Shown one piece after another: positions 36,876 to 46,354 of a stretch of 64,000 bases of DNA. A program made the translations under genes and the position numbers. The stretch covers positions 4,491,624 through 4,555,623 of the forward strand of contig NZ_LR733817.1 in NCBI RefSeq assembly GCF_902506165.1, given 5' to 3'. Below the pieces are notes generated by a model. It was not told where the DNA came from. It saw only the letters and a list, made by a program, of their open reading frames with translations, and did not search any database. The first letter of the stretch is position 1; every line of letters starts with the position of its first letter. This DNA comes from Bosea sp. 29B. GTDB taxonomy: Bacteria; Pseudomonadota; Alphaproteobacteria; Rhizobiales; Beijerinckiaceae.

Positions 36876-37715
36876 TCAGAGTTCGTCGAGCGCGTCGTTC
36901 AGCGTCTCGATGTGGCGCAGGCGCGTGCGGCCCTTGGCCCCGGCGATCTCGATGCAGCGCATGATCAGCAGATGGCAGAGCGCCATCACCGCCGTGTGGT
37001 TGAACAACGGGCCGGGTGCCAGGGTCTGGCAACGGAAATGCCACTGGCTGCGCGTCTCGTAGTCGGCGTTCTCGTCGGTGACGAAGAGGAGCCGAGCGCC
37101 TGATCTGGCGATCTGGTCAAGCAGCATGTCAGTCTGGGAGACGCGCCGGCGCAATCCAAAGAAGATCACGACGTCGTCCGCGGAGAGACTGACCAGATGC
37201 TCGCCGAAGGTCTGGCCGCCGCCAGGAATGGCGACGATGTTCTCGATGACCTGGGTCAGCTGCCATTGCAGATACGTCGAGAAGGCGACGCTAGCCCGGA
37301 AGCCGATCACCCAGACCTTCCGCGCCGCGAGAATCGCCTCGGCAGCGGCGCCGATCTGGGTCTCGCCGATCGTACGGAAGGTTTCCTCGATATTGGCGAT
37401 GCCCTGGGCAAGATTGGCGGCGATCGATTGCTCGCCGGTCGTATCGGCCGTGGTGAGGAACAGGCGAGAGCCGCTCTGCCGGTCGAGCCTGGCGTGCCGG
37501 CGAGCCTCCTCGTAACTCTCATAGCCCAGCCGCTGGATGAAGCGGGAGACCGTCGCTTTCGAGACATGGGCCAGCGCCGCCAATTCTTGCGCCGAATAGG
37601 TCGCGACCTCGCCGGGAAAGTCGCAAATGAAATCGCCGAGACGCCGCTCGGCCGGAGAGAGATCGGGCAGGATGCTGCGGACGCGGCTCAGAAAAGACGT
37701 TTCCTTGGAGTGCAT
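36876..37715 (-). CDS. RpiR-family transcriptional regulator (HTH plus SIS domain)
   Basis: A 279-residue regulator with an N-terminal RpiR helix-turn-helix (LSPAERRLGDFICDFPGEVATYSAQELAALAHVSKATVSRFIQRLGYESYEEARR). The SIS sugar-isomerase-like effector domain has ILAARKVWVIGFRASVAFSTYLQWQL and SLSADDVVIFFGLRRR. The family usually senses phosphosugars or related acids. It is upstream of, and on the same strand as, the MFS/racemase operon and probably controls it. The ATG at 37715 gives the standard length. Confidence 0.9.
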   Translation of the reverse strand: MHSKETSFLSRVRSILPDLSPAERRLGDFICDFPGEVATYSAQELAALAHVSKATVSRFIQRLGYESYEEARRHARLDRQSGSRLFLTTADTTGEQSIAANLAQGIANIEETFRTIGETQIGAAAEAILAARKVWVIGFRASVAFSTYLQWQLTQVIENIVAIPGGGQTFGEHLVSLSADDVVIFFGLRRRVSQTDMLLDQIARSGARLLFVTDENADYETRSQWHFRCQTLAPGPLFNHTAVMALCHLLIMRCIEIAGAKGRTRLRHIETLNDALDEL

Positions 37716-37838
37716 TACCGGGACCGCGGGATTGGAGGTAACGCAACCTCTTCCGTCATGGCCCGCTTTGCAAGCTGCTTCCCGGCATCGGTTCACGCGG
37801 ACACCGTGCATCCGCACGAGCTTGCGAACGAAAAGGAT

Positions 37839-38507
37839 TCATTTGGTAGACTTGACGCTGTCAGCGTCTGAACACCCTTCCGGTCCAAGGTCGTTCGCCC
37901 CGATGCCGTTGACGAAGAGCCCGATCGTCTCGCGGGCGATATGATCGACCGAGAGTGGCCCGGCTGGATCGTGCCAGCGCGCGATCCAGCTCAATGCGCC
38001 GGCCGCCGCGAAGGCGAGCAGCTTGGGGTCGCAGGCGCGGATCGAGCCATCGGCGATGCCGGCCTCGATCAGGCCGCGGAAGCGCTTGTCGATCTTGCCC
38101 TTGAGCGCGCGCAATTCCTTGCGCGTCTCGGCCGGCAAGGGATCCTCGCCGACCAGGATGAGGCAGCGCCCGAAATCCTCGGTGACGATATGAGCGTATT
38201 CGGTCCAGAGGACGATCAGCCGATCGAGACCGCTGCCGCCGCTGCGCCTGGCCTCGGCCGAGGCGGCAGCGGCATCGAGCCGTTCCAGTCCGATGCGCAC
38301 GCACTCGAACAGGATCTCGTCCTTGCTGCGGACATAGTGGTAGATCGTCGGCTTGGTGACGTTCAGCCGCTCGGCGACATCGTCGAGCGAGGTGCGGTGG
38401 AAACCCTGCTCGGCGAAGGCCTGTGCCGCGACCCGCAGCACGGCCTCGCGCTTGAGGGCACGCTCGCGCTCGCGCTCAGCCGGCGTCTTCCAGAGGGCTG
38501 TCGCCAT
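37839..38507 (-). CDS. TetR-family regulator, last gene of the acid-catabolism operon
   Basis: A 222-residue regulator with the TetR helix-turn-helix at residues 20-66 (KREAVLRVAAQAFAEQGFHRTSLDDVAERLNVTKPTIYHYVRSKDEILFECV). The C-terminal half resembles fatty-acid or acyl-CoA-responsive members with TetR_C-type effector pockets. It sits 7 bases after the thiolase stop, so it belongs to the nine-gene operon. It probably represses that operon through the palindrome at 47213-47228. Confidence 0.9.
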   Translation of the reverse strand: MATALWKTPAERERERALKREAVLRVAAQAFAEQGFHRTSLDDVAERLNVTKPTIYHYVRSKDEILFECVRIGLERLDAAAASAEARRSGGSGLDRLIVLWTEYAHIVTEDFGRCLILVGEDPLPAETRKELRALKGKIDKRFRGLIEAGIADGSIRACDPKLLAFAAAGALSWIARWHDPAGPLSVDHIARETIGLFVNGIGANDLGPEGCSDADSVKSTK

Positions 38508-38514
38508 AACCGGT

Positions 38515-39696
38515 TCAGGCCCGCTCGATCGCGAGCGCGATGCCCTGGCCTCCGCCGATGCACATCGTCACCAGCCCGTAGCGGCCATTGGTACGCTTCA
38601 GCTCATAGGCTGCCTTCAAGGTGATGATCGCACCGGTCGCGCCGACAGGATGGCCGAGCGCGATGGCGCCGCCATTGGGGTTGACCTTGGCCGGATCGAA
38701 GCCGAGCTCCTTGGCGACCGCGCAGGCCTGCGCCGCGAAGGCCTCGTTCGACTCGATCACGTCGAAGTCCTTCAAGGAGAGCCCGGTGCGCTTGAGCAGC
38801 GCCTGCACCGCCGGCACCGGGCCGATGCCCATCACGCCCGGCTCGACGCCGGCATGGGCATAGCCGACGATGCGCGCCAGAATTGGCTTGCCCTCGCGAC
38901 CGGCGCGGCCCTCCTCCATCAGCACCATCGCGGCGGCGCCATCATTGATGCCCGACGCATTGCCCGGCGTGACCGTGCCGTCCTTCTTGAAGGTCGGGCG
39001 CAGGCCCTTCAGCGTCTCCGCCGTCGTGCCGGGCTTGGGATGCTCGTCGGTGTCGAAGCTGATCGTGTCGCGGCCCTTGCGAACCTCGACCGGCAGGATC
39101 TGGTCCTTGAAACGGCCGGCGGCGATCGCCTCGGCGGCGCGGCGCTGGCTCTCGGCGGCGAATTCGTCCTGCGCCTCGCGATCGACGCCGTAGCGCTCGG
39201 CGACGTTCTCGGCGGTGATGCCCATGATGCCGTTGCCGAACGGATCTGTCAGGATGCCGGTGAGGTGGTCGGAGGCGACCGTGTCGCCCATGCGCTGGCC
39301 GAAGCGGGCGGTCGACAACAGATGCGGCGCGCGGCTCATCGTCTCGGCACCGCCGGCGACCGCGGTATCGCAATCGCCGAGCATGATCGACTGGGCGGCC
39401 GAGACGATCGCCTGCACACCGGAGCCGCAGAGCCGGTTGAGCGTCAGTGCCGGAACCTCGACCGGGATGCCGGCGTCGACCGCCGCGATGCGGGCGAGAT
39501 AGGCATCCTTGGATTCGGTCAGGATGACGTTGCCGAACACGACATGGCCGACCTCTGAGGCCGGCAGGTCGGCTCGGCGCAGCGCCTCGGCGACGCAAGC
39601 TGCGCCGAGCGCGGTCGGCGCATGGCCGGAGAGCGCTCCGCCGAAGGTTCCGATCGCGGTGCGCACGCCCGCAGTGATGACGACATGACGGCTCAT
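38515..39696 (-). CDS. Acetyl-CoA C-acyltransferase (thiolase)
   Basis: A 393-residue thiolase. The nucleophile Cys is in LNRLCGSGVQAI (about residue 90), the His in GGAIALGHPVGATGA and the second Cys in MCIGGGQG near the C-terminus. It catalyses reversible cleavage of beta-ketoacyl-CoA to acetyl-CoA plus a shortened acyl-CoA. Together with the crotonase and acyl-CoA ligase of the same operon it provides a partial beta-oxidation route. An acyl-CoA dehydrogenase and a 3-hydroxyacyl-CoA dehydrogenase are not in this operon. Confidence 0.93.
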   Translation of the reverse strand: MSRHVVITAGVRTAIGTFGGALSGHAPTALGAACVAEALRRADLPASEVGHVVFGNVILTESKDAYLARIAAVDAGIPVEVPALTLNRLCGSGVQAIVSAAQSIMLGDCDTAVAGGAETMSRAPHLLSTARFGQRMGDTVASDHLTGILTDPFGNGIMGITAENVAERYGVDREAQDEFAAESQRRAAEAIAAGRFKDQILPVEVRKGRDTISFDTDEHPKPGTTAETLKGLRPTFKKDGTVTPGNASGINDGAAAMVLMEEGRAGREGKPILARIVGYAHAGVEPGVMGIGPVPAVQALLKRTGLSLKDFDVIESNEAFAAQACAVAKELGFDPAKVNPNGGAIALGHPVGATGAIITLKAAYELKRTNGRYGLVTMCIGGGQGIALAIERA

Positions 39697-39707
39697 GATA
39701 ACTCTCC

Positions 39708-41531
39708 TCAGACGGGTTCGGCCTGCCGCTCGGGCTTGTACAAGGCTTCGATCTCGGCGGCGTATTTCTTCGCGATGCTCGCTCGCCGCACCTTCATCGT
39801 CGCGGTGACCTCGTCATCGTCATGGTCGAGTTCCTTGACGAGCATGTGGAAGCGCTTGAGCTGCGCCACCGGCGCGAGCTGGCTGTTCGCCTGCTCGATC
39901 TCGGCGGCGACCAGATCGCGCACCCGCTCATGCTCGGCGAGGCTGCGGAAATGGGTGAACGCGATACGGTTCTCCTCGGCCCATTTGCCGACGGTCTCGG
40001 CGTCGATCTGGATCAGGGCGGAGGGGTAGCGTCGGCCATCGGCGACGACGATGCACTCCTTGATGAAGGCGCTGCCCTTCACCGTGTTCTCGATCTCCGA
40101 GGGGCTCAGATTCTTGCCGCCGGCGGTGATCATGATGTCTTTGAGACGATCGACGATCTTGACCTGTCCGGCCTCGATCACGGCGACGTCGCCGGTGTGG
40201 AGCCAGCCGTCGCGTAGCACACCTGCCGTCGCCTCGGGACTGCGGAAATAGCCCTCGAAGACGATGTCGCCGCGCACCAGCAATTCGCCCTGGTCGCCGA
40301 GCTTGGCCTCAGTGCCCGCCACCGCTTCGCCGACAGAGCCGGGCAGCAGATGGTCGAGGCGCTGGCCGGTCGCCATGCCGGAGGTCTCGGTCAGCCCATA
40401 GACCTCGACCAGCGGCACGCCGAGCGTGCGGAAGAACTGCACGATCCGCGGCGGGATCGGCGCCGCGCCGGTGAGCGCGACCTTCGCCTTGCGCAGGCCG
40501 ATGAAGTTCTGCAGCGCCCGGAAGATGACGAGGTGATAGAACAACGCAAGTGCCCGCTCGCGCAGGCTGCACGCGGCTCTTGGCTTGGTTGCAAAGGGCT
40601 CGCAAGCGGCAAGGCCGGCCTCGAACAGGCGCCGGCGCCAGCCGCCGGCCTCCATCAGCTTGATGTGGATCGAAGCGTGCAGCTTCTCCCAGATGCGGGG
40701 GACGCCGAGGAAGAGCGTCGGCGCGACCTCGCGCAAATCCTCCTGCACGGTCCGGATCGACTCGCCGAAGGAGACGCAGGAGCCGACATAGATCGGCGCC
40801 ATCGTACTCAGCATCTGCTCGGCGACATGGCAGAGCGGGAGGTAGGACAGGTTCGTCGTCGCGGCATCGTAGCCGAGCCGCTCGACGACGCCGGCCGCCT
40901 GGGCGCGCATGTTGCGATAGCTCAGCATCGCGCCCTTGGGCTTGCCGGTCGAGCCGGAGGTGTAGACCATCAGGCCGATATCGGCCTGCGTCTGAGCGGC
41001 CAGACAGGCCTCGACCAGCCCGGGTTGCTTCACCTCGTGATCAGCACCCGAGCGCAGTACGTCGGCAAAGGATATGACCAGCTCCGAGGCGTAGCCCCGC
41101 AGCCCCTTGGGATCGATCACCACGATCCGCTTCAACCGCGGCAACTCTTCCAGCCGCTCCAGCACCTTGTCGGTCTGCTCCTGGTCCTCGCAGACGACGA
41201 TCTCGACCTCGGCATGCCCCAGCACATAGGCGACCTCGTTGGCCGGGCTGGTCGCATAGACGCCGATCGCGACGGCATTGACCATGCCGGCTCCGAGCTG
41301 GGCGACGACCCATTCGGCCCGGTTCTCCGAAAGGATCCCGACATGGCCGCCTTCGCCCAGGCCGAGCGCGCGCAATCCGAGCCCGAAATGGCGGGCACGG
41401 CGGTCGTACTGCGCCCAGCTGATCGGCAGCCAGATGCCGAAATCCTTTTGCCGCAGCGCCAGCCGCTCCGGCATGGTCCGCGCGTTCTCGCGCAGCATCT
41501 GCGGCAAGGTGAGATTGGGGAGCTCGCGCAT
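39708..41531 (-). CDS. AMP-forming acyl-CoA synthetase (long-chain type)
   Basis: A 607-residue ANL-family adenylating enzyme. The ATP/AMP motif is YTSGSTGKPKGAMLSY; GLTETSG, TGDVAVIE and the hinge DRLKDIMITAGGKNLSPSEIE follow. These last motifs match the FadD15-like long-chain subgroup. It activates an acid with ATP and CoA. The ATG at 41531 has GAGGGCGG five bases before it. A GTG at 41546 that overlaps the LivF stop is an alternative start. It lies between the ABC transporter genes and the thiolase, so it probably activates the imported acid. Confidence 0.92.
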   Translation of the reverse strand: MRELPNLTLPQMLRENARTMPERLALRQKDFGIWLPISWAQYDRRARHFGLGLRALGLGEGGHVGILSENRAEWVVAQLGAGMVNAVAIGVYATSPANEVAYVLGHAEVEIVVCEDQEQTDKVLERLEELPRLKRIVVIDPKGLRGYASELVISFADVLRSGADHEVKQPGLVEACLAAQTQADIGLMVYTSGSTGKPKGAMLSYRNMRAQAAGVVERLGYDAATTNLSYLPLCHVAEQMLSTMAPIYVGSCVSFGESIRTVQEDLREVAPTLFLGVPRIWEKLHASIHIKLMEAGGWRRRLFEAGLAACEPFATKPRAACSLRERALALFYHLVIFRALQNFIGLRKAKVALTGAAPIPPRIVQFFRTLGVPLVEVYGLTETSGMATGQRLDHLLPGSVGEAVAGTEAKLGDQGELLVRGDIVFEGYFRSPEATAGVLRDGWLHTGDVAVIEAGQVKIVDRLKDIMITAGGKNLSPSEIENTVKGSAFIKECIVVADGRRYPSALIQIDAETVGKWAEENRIAFTHFRSLAEHERVRDLVAAEIEQANSQLAPVAQLKRFHMLVKELDHDDDEVTATMKVRRASIAKKYAAEIEALYKPERQAEPV

Positions 41532-41542
41532 CGTCACCGCCC

Positions 41543-42352
41543 TCACGACAGCCAGCGCTTGCGGCGCTTGTAGTGCTTGATGTCGCGATAGCTGCGCTCG
41601 CCCCCGGCGCCGCCGAGGCCGAGATAGAACTCGCGCACGTCCTGGTCGCGCATCAGCTTCTCGACCGGCCCGTCGATCACGACCCTGCCCATTTCGAGGA
41701 TGTAGCCGTAGCTCGCCACCGCGAAGGCGACGGCGGCGTTCTGCTCGACCAGCAGCATCGAGACCTTCTGCTCGGCATTGATGCGGGCGATGATCGCGAA
41801 AATCTCCTCGACCAGCTTGGGCGCAAGGCCGAGCGAGGGCTCGTCGAGCAGGATCAGCGAAGGCCGCGCGATCAGCGCCCGCCCGATCGCGAGCATCTGC
41901 TGCTCGCCACCGGAGAGATAGCCGGCGAGCCCTTTCCGGCGCTCGTGCAGCCTTGGGAAGTAGTTGTAGACCAGGTCGAAATCGGCGGCGGGCAGTTTGC
42001 GCCCGGTCAGCGCGAAGGTCGCGGCGGTGAGGTTCTCCTCGATGGTCAGGTCCTCGAAGATCCGCCGCCCTTCCATCACATGGAAGAGACCGCGCCGGAC
42101 GAGCCCGTGCGGGGTCAGGCTGGCGATATCGTCGCCGCGGAAGCGGATGGCGCCGGCGGTGACGTCGCCATCCTCGAGCGAGAGCAGGTTCGACACCGCC
42201 TTCAGCAGTGTCGACTTGCCGGCGCCGTTCGAGCCGAGAAGAGCGACGATCTCGCCCTCCGGCACTTGCAGCGACAGCCCGCGCAGCACCTGCACGGTCC
42301 GGTTATAGACCACCTCGACATTGTTGACGTCGAGCACCGCGGAACCGGCCAT
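41543..42352 (-). CDS. livF: LivF, branched-chain-type ABC transporter ATPase
   Basis: A 269-residue ATPase with Walker A LLGSNGAGKSTLL, a Q-loop region, signature LSGGEQQMLAIGRAL, Walker B LILLDEPSLGLAP and a switch His-equivalent loop. PHGLVRRGLFHVMEGRRIFEDLTIEENL is the LivF hallmark. The family partners with LivG, LivH and LivM. In operons with acyl-CoA ligases these transporters often import aromatic or aliphatic acids rather than amino acids. It ends with an unusual basic tail, HYKRRKRWLS. Confidence 0.93.
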   Translation of the reverse strand: MAGSAVLDVNNVEVVYNRTVQVLRGLSLQVPEGEIVALLGSNGAGKSTLLKAVSNLLSLEDGDVTAGAIRFRGDDIASLTPHGLVRRGLFHVMEGRRIFEDLTIEENLTAATFALTGRKLPAADFDLVYNYFPRLHERRKGLAGYLSGGEQQMLAIGRALIARPSLILLDEPSLGLAPKLVEEIFAIIARINAEQKVSMLLVEQNAAVAFAVASYGYILEMGRVVIDGPVEKLMRDQDVREFYLGLGGAGGERSYRDIKHYKRRKRWLS

Positions 42353-42379
42353 GACCTCTAGCCCTTCATCCGGCGGCGG

Positions 42380-43561
42380 TTACAGCTTGATCCAGTCGGA
42401 AGCAGGCTGCATCTGCTTGGCCTTGGCGTCGAAGCGGTAGATGCGCCCGACCGGCACGGAGTTGCCGGGGATCGAGATCGGCACGCCGAACAGGCCGCCG
42501 GTGTCGAAATCCTTGATGCTGTTGAGCCCGGCCTTGAGGTTGACGCCGGTCAGCTCCTTGCCGGCATCGAGCGTGCGCTTCACCGCCTCCGCCATCAGCA
42601 TGGCGGTGACGAAGCCCTGCATGTAGCCGGTCGACTGGTACTCCGGCCGCATCTGCCGGATCTTCTCCAGCATCGGCGCGGTGCCTTCCTTGTCGTAATA
42701 GTAGCGGTAGGGCATCACGCCCATGAAGCCCTCGGCGGCGTCGCCCATGCGCTGCACGGTCGAGTTGTCCATGGTCCAGAACGTGCCCATGAACTGGCTC
42801 TTCATGCCCATCTGCTTCGCCTGCGCCACGAATTCCGGGATCGGCGCCAGCACATAGCCGTGGAAGATCGTGAAGTCGGGATTGGCGCGGCGCAGCTTCA
42901 GCACCTCGGTCGAGACGTCGACGCTGCCGGGCGGCGTCACGATCTTCTCGACGACGCTGAGCTTCAGCTCCTTGGCGACGGCTTCGCTCGGCGCGATCGG
43001 ATCGCGCCCGAACTCGCTGTCGGAATAGACGAAGGCGACGCGCGCGCCCGGCTTCTCCTTGGCGATGTAGCGCAGGAGGATGCCGAACATCTCGGTGTAG
43101 TCCGGCCCGGCCATGAACTGCAGCGGGAACTTCTTGGGATCGTTGAGCTCGGTCGCGAAGGAGGCGCCGGCCATGATCATGCTGCCGCGCCGGTCGAGCT
43201 CGGGATTGATCGTCTTCGAGAAGCCGGTCGAGTCGCCATAGTAGAGCGAGACCTTCTCCTGGCTGGTGATCTTGTTGAAGGCGGCGACCGAGGCGTCGAC
43301 CTTGTAGGCGGTGTCCTCGGCGACATACTTGATCTTGCGGCCCTTGATGCCGCCGCCATCGTTCAGGATCTTGAGATAGTCCTGGATGCCGGCATGGATG
43401 CCGACGCCGGCGAAGGCGAAGACACCGGTCAGCGGGATCGAGCCGCCGAGCACGATCTCGCCACCGTCCTGCGCCGCGAGCGGCCTGACGCCGAGCGCCA
43501 GTCCGGCGAGTGCCGCGGTGCCGGCTAGAAGCTGGCGCCTGTCGAGAGTCGTATTCGTCAT
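42380..43561 (-). CDS. LivK-type ABC transporter substrate-binding protein
   Basis: A 393-residue type I periplasmic binding protein. The N-terminus LDRRQLLAGTAALAGLALG is Tat-like (RRQ). The mature domain starts EIVLGGSIPLTGVFAFAGVGIHAGIQDYLKILNDGGGIKGRKIKYVAEDTAY, followed by SVAAFNKITSQEKVSLYYGDSTG. This is the family of leucine/acid-binding proteins. GGGAGG precedes the ATG at 43561. It lies between livM and livF in the same operon. Confidence 0.92.
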   Translation of the reverse strand: MTNTTLDRRQLLAGTAALAGLALGVRPLAAQDGGEIVLGGSIPLTGVFAFAGVGIHAGIQDYLKILNDGGGIKGRKIKYVAEDTAYKVDASVAAFNKITSQEKVSLYYGDSTGFSKTINPELDRRGSMIMAGASFATELNDPKKFPLQFMAGPDYTEMFGILLRYIAKEKPGARVAFVYSDSEFGRDPIAPSEAVAKELKLSVVEKIVTPPGSVDVSTEVLKLRRANPDFTIFHGYVLAPIPEFVAQAKQMGMKSQFMGTFWTMDNSTVQRMGDAAEGFMGVMPYRYYYDKEGTAPMLEKIRQMRPEYQSTGYMQGFVTAMLMAEAVKRTLDAGKELTGVNLKAGLNSIKDFDTGGLFGVPISIPGNSVPVGRIYRFDAKAKQMQPASDWIKL

Positions 43562-43614
43562 CTCATCCTCCCTAGGGTTGGCTGCTCTTGACGGCAGCCG
43601 TTTCAGCGAAGTTC

Positions 43615-44655
43615 TCAAGTCCTGAACGGCCAGAGATGGAAGAAACGCCGCAGCCGCCGCCAGATCTCGGCGAGGCCGCGCGGCTCGAAGATCAGGAAGC
43701 CGACGATCAGCCCGCCGAAGACGATGGTGCGCACCGGCGCCAGCGCCGCGAGCGCGTCCGGGTAGATCGGCGTTGCCCAGTTCGCGACGAACTTCAGGAG
43801 CTCCGGCACCAGCGTCATGAAGACGGCGCCGAGGATGCCGCCGAGGATCGTGCCCATGCCGCCGACGATGATCGCGGCGAGGTAGAAGATCGAATTGACC
43901 AGCGGGAAGCTCTCCGGCGTGACGACACGGAAGAAATAGGCCCAGAGCCCGCCGGCGAGGCCGGCATAGAAGGACGAGATCGCAAAGCTGGTCAGCTTGT
44001 AGCGCAGCAGCGGAATGCCGAGCACCTCAGCCGAGATGTCGCGGTCGCGGATCGCGATGAAGGCGCGCCCGATCCTGGTGCGCAGCAGGTTGGCGGCGCC
44101 GAGCACCATCAGGCAAGTCACCGGCATGATCAGCCAGTAGAGCGAGAAGGGCTGGTCGAGGGTGCGGCCGAACAGGCGCGCCGGCGGCATCGACAGGCCG
44201 CGCGACTCGCCGGTCAACGACCAGTGCGCGAACAGGAAATGCAGGATGACCGAGGCCGCGATCGTCGCGATGGCGAGATAGAGGCCCTTCACCTTCAGGC
44301 TGGGTATGCCGACGAGGATGCCGATCATCGCGGCGAGGCCGGCACCGACCAAAAGGTTGATGAAGAAAGGCGTGCCGAGCCTGATCTCCAGCACCGCGAC
44401 GGTATAGGCGCCGACGCTCATGAAGGCGGCCTGGCCGAGGCTGACGAGGCCGGTATAGCCGGTGAGCAGGTTGAGGCCCGTCGCGCTGGCGACGTTGATC
44501 GCGCAGAGGCAGGCGAGGAAGAGCCAATAGGGGCTGGCGACGAAGGGGAAGGCGATCGCGCCGAGCGCGAGCAGCACCAGGAGCCCGCGCTGCATCGAGG
44601 TGTCGAACAGCGCCTCGTCGGCGGCGTAGCTGGTCTTGAGCGTGCCGATCCGCAT
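43615..44655 (-). CDS. livM: LivM, branched-chain-type ABC transporter permease
   Basis: A 346-residue permease with about 9-10 helices. ATGLNLLTGYTGLVSLGQAAFMSVGAYT and the EAA-like loop RIGRAFIAIRDRDISAEVLGI are diagnostic of LivM. GGMGTILGGILGAVFM is the conserved late helix. It pairs with LivH. It begins 4 bases after the livH stop, so translation is coupled. Confidence 0.93.
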   Translation of the reverse strand: MRIGTLKTSYAADEALFDTSMQRGLLVLLALGAIAFPFVASPYWLFLACLCAINVASATGLNLLTGYTGLVSLGQAAFMSVGAYTVAVLEIRLGTPFFINLLVGAGLAAMIGILVGIPSLKVKGLYLAIATIAASVILHFLFAHWSLTGESRGLSMPPARLFGRTLDQPFSLYWLIMPVTCLMVLGAANLLRTRIGRAFIAIRDRDISAEVLGIPLLRYKLTSFAISSFYAGLAGGLWAYFFRVVTPESFPLVNSIFYLAAIIVGGMGTILGGILGAVFMTLVPELLKFVANWATPIYPDALAALAPVRTIVFGGLIVGFLIFEPRGLAEIWRRLRRFFHLWPFRT

Positions 44656-44659
44656 GGCG

Positions 44660-45538
44660 CTAGAGCCTCTCGATCTCGTGGGTGCCGAACAGCCCGTAAG
44701 GGCGGACCATCAGCAGCACGAGCAGCAACGCGAAGGTGACGACGAGCTTGAACTCGCCGCCCAGGAAGGCGCCAGCCAGCGCCTCGACCAGTCCGATCAA
44801 AAGGCCACCGACCAGCGCGCCGGCAATCGAGTCGAGCCCGCCGATGATCACCACGACGAGGACGGAGAGGCCGAACACGCCCATGGTCGGCGATATCCCG
44901 CCGATCGCTCCGATCAGCACGCCGGCGCCGGCGGCGGTCGCGCAGGCGAGGATCCAGGCCACTGAGAAGACGCGGGGAACGTCGATGCCGACCGAATAGG
45001 CCGCGCCCTGATCGGCCGCCGTCGCCTTCAGCGCGACGCCGCCACGCGAGAAGCGGAACAAAGCGAGGAAGAGCCCGATCACCACCGCCGCAGCGACGAA
45101 GCCGATCGCGACCTTGGGCGCGAGATAGGCCTCGCCGATGAAGACCGGCGTCGACGGCATGAACTCGGGCAGGCGCAGCGGGTCGGCACCCCAGCCGAGT
45201 TGCACCACGCCGGCCAAGATCGAGCCGAGGCCGATCGTGACCATGAACACCGAGATCGGGCTCTCGCCCAGCATCGGCCGGATCAGGGCGCGCTCGACCA
45301 GCCAGCCGAGCGCGCCGCCGGCCGCGATCGCAAGCGGCAGCGCGAGCCAGGGCGAGAGGCCAAGCCCGGCCGCGAAGCCGAGGAAGGCATAGCCGCCGAG
45401 CATCAGGATCTCGCCGATCGCGAGGTTCACGACGCGCGTGGCCTTGTAGATCAGCACGAAGGCGACGCCTGTCAGCGCATAGAGCGCGCCGGCACCGAGG
45501 CCGGCCAACGTCACTTCGGCGAGGAAGAGGGTATCCAT
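44660..45538 (-). CDS. livH: LivH, branched-chain-type ABC transporter permease
   Basis: A 292-residue permease. LGAGALYALTGVAFVLIYKATRVVNLAIGEILMLGGY and VERALIRPMLGESPISVFMVTIGLG are LivH signatures, with GGLDSIAGALVGGLLIGLVEAL near the end. The ATG at 45538 shares one base with the stop of livG (TAATG), so it is tightly coupled. It forms the membrane channel with LivM. Confidence 0.93.
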   Translation of the reverse strand: MDTLFLAEVTLAGLGAGALYALTGVAFVLIYKATRVVNLAIGEILMLGGYAFLGFAAGLGLSPWLALPLAIAAGGALGWLVERALIRPMLGESPISVFMVTIGLGSILAGVVQLGWGADPLRLPEFMPSTPVFIGEAYLAPKVAIGFVAAAVVIGLFLALFRFSRGGVALKATAADQGAAYSVGIDVPRVFSVAWILACATAAGAGVLIGAIGGISPTMGVFGLSVLVVVIIGGLDSIAGALVGGLLIGLVEALAGAFLGGEFKLVVTFALLLVLLMVRPYGLFGTHEIERL

Positions 45539-46353
45539 TACGCCGCCTCCGCCTTGATCCGGCGCGCGATCGCGCCGACATCGCCCGCGCCGAGATAGGC
45601 GGCGATCACGGCGTCGTTGCCCTGCACCTCGCGCGGCATGCCGCTGGCGATGACCTGGCCGAAATTGAGCACGACGACATGGTCGGAGATATCCATCACC
45701 ATGCCCATGTCGTGCTCGACCATCAGGATGGTGACGCCCCACTCCTCCTTCACGTCGAGGATGAAGCGGGCCATGTCCTCGGTCTCCTCGCGGTTCATGC
45801 CCGCGACCGGCTCGTCGAGCATCAGGATGCGCGGGCGCATGGCGAGCGCGCGCGCCAGCTCGACGCGCTTCTGCAAGCCGTAGGAGAGCGTGCCGACCGA
45901 AGCGTTGCGGATGTGCTGGATCTCGAGGAAATCGATGATGCGCTCCTCGATCTCGGCGCGCAGCGCGAGCTCCTCCTTCTGCGCCCGGCCCCAGTAGAAC
46001 AGCGCGTCGAGCACGCCGGTACGCATATGGGCGTGGCGACCGAGCTTGATGTTGTCGAGCACGGTCATGCCGCGGAACAGCGCGATGTTCTGGAAGGTGC
46101 GGGCGAGGCCCCGCGCCGCGCGTTGCGGTGCGCGCAAGCCACTCAGGTTCTCGCCCGCGAAGCTGATGCTGCCTGCCTGCGGCCGGTAGAAGCCGGAGAT
46201 GGTGTTGAACAGCGAGGTCTTGCCGGCACCGTTCGGGCCGATCACCGCAGTGATCGCGCCCTCGGGCACCGAGAACGAGACATCGCTGAGCGCACGCACC
46301 CCGCCGAAGGCGAGCGAGACGCCCGAGACCTCCAGAATGGGCGAAGCCACCAT
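45538..46353 (-). CDS. livG: LivG, branched-chain-type ABC transporter ATPase
   Basis: A 271-residue ATPase with Walker A VIGPNGAGKTSLFNTISGFY, then RAARGLARTFQNIALFRGMTVLDNIKLGRH (LivG hallmark), signature LSYGLQKRVELARALAM and Walker B ILMLDEPVAGMN. The signature reads LSYGLQKR rather than LSGGQQ, as is common in LivG. It lies one base downstream of the crotonase gene, whose stop is at 46355. Confidence 0.93.
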   Translation of the reverse strand: MVASPILEVSGVSLAFGGVRALSDVSFSVPEGAITAVIGPNGAGKTSLFNTISGFYRPQAGSISFAGENLSGLRAPQRAARGLARTFQNIALFRGMTVLDNIKLGRHAHMRTGVLDALFYWGRAQKEELALRAEIEERIIDFLEIQHIRNASVGTLSYGLQKRVELARALAMRPRILMLDEPVAGMNREETEDMARFILDVKEEWGVTILMVEHDMGMVMDISDHVVVLNFGQVIASGMPREVQGNDAVIAAYLGAGDVGAIARRIKAEAA

Positions 46354-46354
46354 C

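Noticed and set aside
43588..44739. 383-codon plus-strand ORF with many Asp/Glu/Arg/Gln.
   Set aside because: Antisense to livM, which is unambiguous.
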